Part shown: in pieces, positions 13,473 through 18,434 of the stretch
Layout of the letters: the number at the start of each line of letters is the position of its first letter
Numbering within the stretch: the stretch's first letter is position 1
DNA from: an uncultured Lachnospiraceae bacterium
GTDB lineage: Bacteria; Bacillota; Clostridia; Lachnospirales; Lachnospiraceae
DNA length: 18,434 nucleotides
Direction of reading: 5' to 3'
NCBI GenBank assembly: GCA_910578845.1
Contig: CAJTSL010000062.1
Coordinates: 1 to 18,434 of the forward strand
Program-made: the position numbers and the translations under genes
The notes under the pieces: model-generated
What the model was told of the DNA's origin: nothing
The model's database searches: none
Seen by the model: only the letters and a program-made list of their open reading frames with translations

Positions 13473-15122
13473 ATGGAAGCAAGGAAAGAACTGGCAGGCA
13501 AGGGAAACGGGAGAGGGAAAAGAGAGAGGATGGAAAGAGGATCTGTAATAGAGGGACTGACTTTGGAAGAGATGCTTTATTCCGGTTTTTTCATTTTGCT
13601 TTCCGTGGCGAAAGGGTTTGGTTTTTATGAAGGACAGAAAGCGTTTGTGCTGCTTCTCTTACCGGCGTTTGCGCTGGCTTTTCTTAAGATCCTGCTTTCT
13701 TCTTATACCAGGCGCCAATGGGTGATGCAGATTCTGTTGTTTCTGCTGACAATGATTGTGTATGACCGTTCTAGGGAAATCGGCATTTTCTTTATCATGT
13801 TCATGATCATGGGCATGAAGAATATCTCGATTAAGAAGGTATTCCGGCTTGGACTGTGGGTCTGGTCGGTTTGTTCGATTGTGCTCTGTCTTGCTTCTTT
13901 TACCCGCTTAGAGCATACGATATACCGCGTCCACCAGAAATTGGGACTGGGACATATTTTCCGGTGGAGCCTTGGCTTTACCCATCCGAATATATTGCAT
14001 ATCACGTATCTGCTGCTATGTGCGTTTATTGTGTATGAGCTGGCGGAGCGTTATTCTTTCAAGCATTTTCTATTGCTTATGGTGGGGAATGTGCTTGTCT
14101 TTATATATTCTGTCAGCTTTACCGGATTTGGCATAGTGGTGATTTTGCTTTTTGGCGCTTTATACGTGCAGATCAGGCCGAGATTTTGTTTTGTCGAGAA
14201 GCTGGCGGTGAATCTCGTGCTGCCGGCTTGTATGATATTTTCTTTTGTGCTGCCAAGTATTATATTCGAGTCGAAATATGCTTACTGGATACAGAAGCTG
14301 AATTTTCTGTTGAATACAAGGATCTGGCTTGCCAGACAGTTCCTGGAGCCGGAATGTATGAGCCTGTTCGGCCTGCGGATGTCGGAGCTGGAGCAAGGGT
14401 CTTTGGCGATTGATAATTCTTATATCTGGGGATTCGTGAATTACGGGATCGTTCCTTTCGCGCTGTGCATGTTCGCTTATTTGTTGCTGATTGTAGATTA
14501 TAGCCGCAAGCAGAAAACGAGGGAGCTTGTGTTGATCGTATGTTTCCTGGCAGCAGGGTTTACGGAACAGCTTTTGTTCAATACTTCTTTTAAGAATATC
14601 ACGCTCCTCTTTTTGGGAGAGTTTATGTTCCGTCAAAAAGAAGGCGCGGAAGAGTATGCGCTGTTTCCTGAGTGGAAACAGAAACTGGAAGGGTGTTGTC
14701 AGAAACTGTACGCAAAGGTAGCAGCGCAGCCGTGTATGCAGAAAGCATTGTATTCGACATTATGGCAGGCGCGGAAACGTTACCGGAAGCAGGTCGCGAT
14801 TGGGACGCTTGCCGGTATTGCCGCCGGCATCTGTCTATGCGCGGTATTATATACAGAGCCAAAAGGATATGTGGTGCAAAGGTTTTATACGGACGGCCTA
14901 TTTGATACGTCCGTATATCTGGAAAGTGCAGAAGATGAAGATTATGAAGGCTATCGCGTCATGAATTATGTAGATGCGGATACGCCGATGCAAATAATAG
15001 ACGGGAATGCCGTTACACTAGAAACTGTCAGATATTATTTGGGCGGCATGGCAATCGGGGCGCTTGCGGGGTATCTGATCTCGGCGGGCACGATGCTTTC
15101 CATAGATAAGGAGCGGTTATGA
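13473..15122 (+). CDS. Wzy-like polymerase with C-terminal two-helix extension
   Basis: 549 residues. Residues 1-30 are basic and glycine-rich. About ten hydrophobic helices follow (34-48, 58-74, 84-96, 103-114, 124-141, 175-191, 198-230, 246-262, 325-341, 352-367). HPN (171-173) in SLGFTHPN, NTRIWLARQFLEP (281-293) and NSYIWGFVNYGIVP (315-328) match the Wzy-type pattern shared with the gene at 1898. The protein then continues past the usual end. A 400-440 amphipathic, basic linker leads to helix 441-460, an acidic external-type loop (461-522) and helix 523-543. This helix-loop-helix end resembles the topology of Wzz chain-length regulators, although the loop is far shorter. AGGAG (13461-13465) is seven bases before the ATG; ATG 13530 is an alternative start. 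It ends in an ATGA overlap with the next gene. Confidence 0.78.
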   Translation: MEARKELAGKGNGRGKRERMERGSVIEGLTLEEMLYSGFFILLSVAKGFGFYEGQKAFVLLLLPAFALAFLKILLSSYTRRQWVMQILLFLLTMIVYDRSREIGIFFIMFMIMGMKNISIKKVFRLGLWVWSVCSIVLCLASFTRLEHTIYRVHQKLGLGHIFRWSLGFTHPNILHITYLLLCAFIVYELAERYSFKHFLLLMVGNVLVFIYSVSFTGFGIVVILLFGALYVQIRPRFCFVEKLAVNLVLPACMIFSFVLPSIIFESKYAYWIQKLNFLLNTRIWLARQFLEPECMSLFGLRMSELEQGSLAIDNSYIWGFVNYGIVPFALCMFAYLLLIVDYSRKQKTRELVLIVCFLAAGFTEQLLFNTSFKNITLLFLGEFMFRQKEGAEEYALFPEWKQKLEGCCQKLYAKVAAQPCMQKALYSTLWQARKRYRKQVAIGTLAGIAAGICLCAVLYTEPKGYVVQRFYTDGLFDTSVYLESAEDEDYEGYRVMNYVDADTPMQIIDGNAVTLETVRYYLGGMAIGALAGYLISAGTMLSIDKERL

Positions 15123-17047
15123 AAGACGGGCTGCAATATTGTAAAATATTAAAGACGAATATTAATGTCACGGATATGGAGAAGACCATCGCCTATATCA
15201 CGGGGCATTTAGAAGAGCTACAGGGGGATTATATCTGTGTCTCTAATGTGCATACGACGGTGATGGCATACCGGGATAAGGAATACCGGAAGATCCAGAA
15301 CAGTGCGGCGATGGCGCTGCCGGACGGACAGCCCCTATCCATTGTAAGCCGCATGAGAGGCTACCGTAATGCCAGACGTGTGCCGGGGCCGGATGTCATG
15401 CCCAGGATCTTCGCGCTGTCGGAGGAAAAAGGATACACCCATTATTTCTACGGCGGCTCGGAGCATACGTTAGCAGAATTGAAAAAGAAGCTCTTAAAGA
15501 CATATCCGGCATTGCAGATCGTGGGGATGTATTCGCCGCCTTACCGGGAATTGACGCAGGAAGAAGACGAAGAGATTGTGCAGCGGATCAATGGAGCGAA
15601 CCCGGACTTTGTATGGGTTGCGCTTGGCGCGCCAAAACAGGAAGTTTGGATGTACCGGCATAAAGGCAGGGTGGATTCCCTGATGATTGGTGTGGGCGCT
15701 GCTTTCGATTTCCTTGCGGGGACAGTTAAGCGGGCGCCGATGTGGATGCAGAAGCTATGCCTGGAATGGGTCTACCGAATTTCCCAGGATCCGAAGCGGA
15801 TGCTCCCCAGATATCTGAATACGAACTTTTCTTTCCTCTATCATGTGCATAAAGAAATATGGGAGCTTAAGAAATCAAGGAAGCAGGCGGCAGGCAAGCG
15901 CCTAAAGATCGCCATGATCGGGCATAAGAGGATACCGTCGAGAGAGGGAGGCGTTGAAATAGTAGTAGATGAGCTCTCCGTCAGACTGGCGGCGAAAGGG
16001 CATAAAGTAGACGCTTATAATAGATATGGACATCATACGTCAGGGAAAAAGTATGATGAGGAATATGGCCGCGGAGACAGGAAATATTATAAAGGGATAC
16101 GGATACGGATCATCCCGACGTTCCGCAGCAGTAAATTAAATGCGATCGTATACTCTTTCTTAGCGACTTTGCGCGCGCTTTTCCTTCCTTATGATGTGAT
16201 GCACTATCATGCGGAAGGGCCTTGTGCGACGCTTTGGATCCCGAAGCTTTTTCGGAGGAAGACGGTCGTTACGATCCACGGTTTGGACTGGCAGAGGGCA
16301 AAATGGGGGAATTTTGCATCGTATGTCATTCGCTTCGGGGAAAAAATGGCGGCAAAATATGCGGATGAAGTCATTGTCCTTTCACGGAATTTGCAGCAGT
16401 ATTTCCGGGATACTTATGGCAGGGAGACTGTGTTCATCCCCAATGCCGTGAACCGCCCCGGGAAACGTCCTGCTTCTCTGATTACGGAGAAGTATGGATT
16501 AGAGGAAAACGGATATATCTTGTTCTTGGCCAGGATTGTGCCGGAGAAAGGGGTACATTATCTCATCGAGGCATTCCGGGAAATCCATACGGATAAGAAA
16601 CTGGTCATCGCAGGCGGGGACGGTCAGGCAATTGATTACCGGGAGAAAATACATCGAATGGCAGCAGAGGATGATAGGATTATCATGACCGACTTCGTAC
16701 AGGGACAAACGCTGGAAGAACTGTATTCCAATGCCTATGTGTTTGTCCTGCCAAGTGATGTGGAGGGCATGGCTCTTGGCCTGTTGGAGGCGATGAGCTT
16801 TGGCTGTTGCTGCGTTGTCAGTGATATTTGTGAGAATACAGAAGTGGTCGGCGATAAGGCGCTTACGTTTGCCAAAGGGAACGTGCAAGATTTGCGGGCA
16901 AAACTGGAAGATCTGTTACAAAACCCGGAAACAGTGGCGCAATATAAGGGCCAGAGCAGTGATTATATCTGTAATCGGTATAATTGGGAAGATGTGGTCG
17001 GGCAGACGCTGGACGTGTATTACCGGGTAACAGGGACGCGTTCTTGA
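15119..17047 (+). CDS. Fusion of TagA/WecG-type (GT26) and DUF1972/GT4 glycosyltransferases
   Basis: 642 residues, two complete glycosyltransferase domains. Domain 1 (about 1-250) is WecG/TagA/CpsF type: SNVHTTVMAYRD (42-53), ALPDGQPL (66-73, D69 the likely base), LGAPKQEVWM (169-178) and VGAAFDFLAGTVKRAPMWM (192-210). It ends in the DPKRMLPRYL (224-233) membrane-contact tail. A short linker (250-261) leads to domain 2, which opens with the DUF1972 block KIAMIGHKRIPSREGGVEI (263-281). It continues with TIHGLDWQRAKW (385-396) and ends in a GT4 donor domain with FLARIVPEKG (469-478) and the EX7E motif VEGMALGLLEAM (E549, E557). Domain 1 enzymes usually add ManNAc-type sugars to GlcNAc-PP-lipid. 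The natural inference is that one chain adds two sugars in turn. AAGGAG lies five bases before the start; no internal stop or frameshift separates the halves. Confidence 0.9.
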   Translation: MKDGLQYCKILKTNINVTDMEKTIAYITGHLEELQGDYICVSNVHTTVMAYRDKEYRKIQNSAAMALPDGQPLSIVSRMRGYRNARRVPGPDVMPRIFALSEEKGYTHYFYGGSEHTLAELKKKLLKTYPALQIVGMYSPPYRELTQEEDEEIVQRINGANPDFVWVALGAPKQEVWMYRHKGRVDSLMIGVGAAFDFLAGTVKRAPMWMQKLCLEWVYRISQDPKRMLPRYLNTNFSFLYHVHKEIWELKKSRKQAAGKRLKIAMIGHKRIPSREGGVEIVVDELSVRLAAKGHKVDAYNRYGHHTSGKKYDEEYGRGDRKYYKGIRIRIIPTFRSSKLNAIVYSFLATLRALFLPYDVMHYHAEGPCATLWIPKLFRRKTVVTIHGLDWQRAKWGNFASYVIRFGEKMAAKYADEVIVLSRNLQQYFRDTYGRETVFIPNAVNRPGKRPASLITEKYGLEENGYILFLARIVPEKGVHYLIEAFREIHTDKKLVIAGGDGQAIDYREKIHRMAAEDDRIIMTDFVQGQTLEELYSNAYVFVLPSDVEGMALGLLEAMSFGCCCVVSDICENTEVVGDKALTFAKGNVQDLRAKLEDLLQNPETVAQYKGQSSDYICNRYNWEDVVGQTLDVYYRVTGTRS

Positions 17048-17100
17048 ATCGTTAAGGACAGGGAGCGGGTAATGTGTGGTAGGTAAGGAGAAATTACTGT

Positions 17101-18369
17101 ATGAAGATCTTGATGGTGAACAAGTTCCTCTATCCGAACGGTGGTTCGGAGACTTATTTGTTCGGATTGGGGGAACAATTAGAGAAAATGGGGCATAAGG
17201 TGCAGTATTTTGGGATGGAGCATGCCGGTAGGATAGTCGGGAACAGTGTGCAGAGCTACACTGCCAACATGGATTTCCATACCGGAAAGCTACAGAAATT
17301 TCTTTATCCTTTCAAAATTATCTATTCTATGGAAGCGAGGAAGAAAATCCGGTTGGTCTTAGAGGACTTTAAGCCGGATGTGGTGCATCTAAATAACATC
17401 AACTTCCAACTGACGCCTTCGATCCTCTATGAAATCCGGGCATTTGAAAAAGAAAGGAAGCATCCTGTGCGGATTGTCTATACCGCGCATGATTACCAAT
17501 GGGTATGCCCTAATCATATGATGTGCATACCGGCGAGCGGGCGCCTCTGCTTCGACTGTAAGGGAGGGAAGTTCGGCGCATGCACAAGGAACCGGTGCAT
17601 CCATGGCTCCCTGGTAAAAAGCATGCTTGGGACAATGGAAGCCACATTTTATAAACTGTGCAGGACATACCGGATGGTAGATTCTATCATCTGCCCCAGT
17701 GAGTTTATCAAGGAGAAGCTAGACACCGATCCGATATTACGGACGAAGACAATCATGCTGCATAATTTCGTCGAGATGCCGGAGTGGGCGAAAGAAGAGA
17801 ACGGGAAAGCGGACGGAGGCGCATACGGCAAAGCATGTGAGGCGTGGGAAAAGCTACAGACGAAGCTGCCTAAGCGGTACGTGCTGTATTTCGGGCGCTT
17901 TTCGAAAGAAAAAGGGGTAGGGACGTTGCTGCGCGCATGCCAAAAGCTTCCGCAAGTATCGTTTGTATTTGCCGGCACAGGGCCTCTTACCGATGAAATA
18001 GGACAGGCTGCGAATATCCGTAATGTCGGCTTTATCAGTGGGGAAGCGCTATATAACTTAATTACGGGAGCCGAGTTTAGCGTCTATCCGTCAGAGTGGT
18101 ATGAGAACTGCCCTTTCTCCGTGATGGAGTCACAGCGATACGGGACGCCGATTATCGCATCGGATATGGGCGGCATACCGGAACTTGTGCAGGATGGCGT
18201 GAGCGGGGAACTGTTTCGGGCAGGCGATTTAACGGGCCTGACGGAGAAGATCGACAAGCTTTGGAGGCAGCCGGCGCTTTGCCGTAAATACCGGAAAAAC
18301 TGTAAAAATATAAAATTCGATACAATAGAGGAATATTGTGGTAAAATAATAGGGCAGGTTTATTCTTAA
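17101..18369 (+). CDS. GT4-family glycosyltransferase with a six-cysteine insert
   Basis: 422 residues. GT-B retaining glycosyltransferase. The N-terminal domain begins MKILMVNKFLYPNGGSETYL, with the NGG donor loop; PDVVHLNNI (92-100) and YTAHDYQWVCPN (127-138) follow. Residues 136-166 contain six cysteines (C136, C142, C150, C153, C161, C166) in paired spacing, a pattern seen in some GT4 proteins and suggestive of a metal site or disulphides. The second domain opens YVLYFGRFSKEKG (260-272) and carries PSEWYENCPFSVMESQRYG (330-348), with EX7E at E335 and E343. A charged, Ala/Gly-rich linker (229-256) joins the domains. AAGGAG (17085-17090) lies ten bases upstream. It follows the fusion gene after 53 bases and is the last gene in the window. 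The sugar is unknown. Confidence 0.88.
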   Translation: MKILMVNKFLYPNGGSETYLFGLGEQLEKMGHKVQYFGMEHAGRIVGNSVQSYTANMDFHTGKLQKFLYPFKIIYSMEARKKIRLVLEDFKPDVVHLNNINFQLTPSILYEIRAFEKERKHPVRIVYTAHDYQWVCPNHMMCIPASGRLCFDCKGGKFGACTRNRCIHGSLVKSMLGTMEATFYKLCRTYRMVDSIICPSEFIKEKLDTDPILRTKTIMLHNFVEMPEWAKEENGKADGGAYGKACEAWEKLQTKLPKRYVLYFGRFSKEKGVGTLLRACQKLPQVSFVFAGTGPLTDEIGQAANIRNVGFISGEALYNLITGAEFSVYPSEWYENCPFSVMESQRYGTPIIASDMGGIPELVQDGVSGELFRAGDLTGLTEKIDKLWRQPALCRKYRKNCKNIKFDTIEEYCGKIIGQVYS

Positions 18370-18434
18370 AATAGATAGGTAATTGCGAAACTAAGTTTTG
18401 GCAACTGCACAGTATACAAATAGAAGCGCCTCCA
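18370..18434. other. Non-coding tail of the window
   Basis: Sixty-five bases after the last stop. They hold no terminator hairpin and no gene start that I can support. The operon may therefore continue beyond the window. A lone TATACA (18413-18418) has no -35 box at a proper distance. Confidence 0.5.

Noticed and set aside
17044..17075. Promoter TTGAAT / TAATGT before the last gene
   Set aside because: The spacer would be 20 bases and TAATGT is a weak -10, so read-through from the operon is simpler.
17506..17598. Separate zinc-finger protein
   Set aside because: The cysteine cluster is in frame inside the last GT4, between two parts of its N-terminal domain, with no start or stop of its own.

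Overview
The window is one continuous surface-polysaccharide (capsule or exopolysaccharide) assembly locus. It holds fifteen genes, all on the + strand, mostly separated by under 60 bases or overlapping. AGGAG-type ribosome binding sites, a Wzx/Wzy-type pathway and the protein families present suggest a Gram-positive Clostridia, most likely Lachnospiraceae. That assignment is an inference from style; no rRNA or housekeeping gene is present to confirm it.

Layout. Bases 1-177 are non-coding and hold two hairpins. Module A (178-3151) encodes a DUF5672 putative glycosyltransferase, a GT17-family glycosyltransferase and a first Wzy-like polymerase. A 90-base gap follows with a good predicted SigA-type promoter (3183-3211). 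It sits just before the initiating sugar-phosphate transferase gene (3242-4666), so the enzyme that starts each repeat unit is the fourth gene and may have its own promoter. Next is a 115-base nested palindromic element (4693-4807). Module B (4837-12290) then encodes a GT4 transferase, a hexapeptide acyltransferase, two GT2 transferases flanking a GT11 fucosyltransferase, a pyruvyltransferase-family protein and a Wzx flippase. Module C (12287-18369) encodes a GH105-like unsaturated-uronyl hydrolase, a second Wzy-like protein with an extra C-terminal two-helix domain, a fusion of a TagA/WecG-type (GT26) transferase with a DUF1972/GT4 transferase, and a last GT4 transferase.

How it works together (inference from families). 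The initiating transferase loads a sugar-phosphate on undecaprenyl phosphate. Up to nine further glycosyltransferase domains extend it, probably including L-fucose. Acetyl (or other acyl) and possibly pyruvyl groups decorate it. Wzx flips the unit and one or both Wzy-like proteins polymerise or ligate it. No nucleotide-sugar synthesis gene, no Wzz/tyrosine-kinase chain-length gene and no LytR-CpsA-Psr attachment gene is visible; these presumably lie outside the window.

The most unusual points are the GH105 hydrolase inside the biosynthetic operon, the Wzy with a bitopic C-terminal extension, the TagA-GT4 fusion, and the nested palindrome after the initiating transferase gene. I see no defence system, CRISPR array, transposase, tRNA or rRNA.
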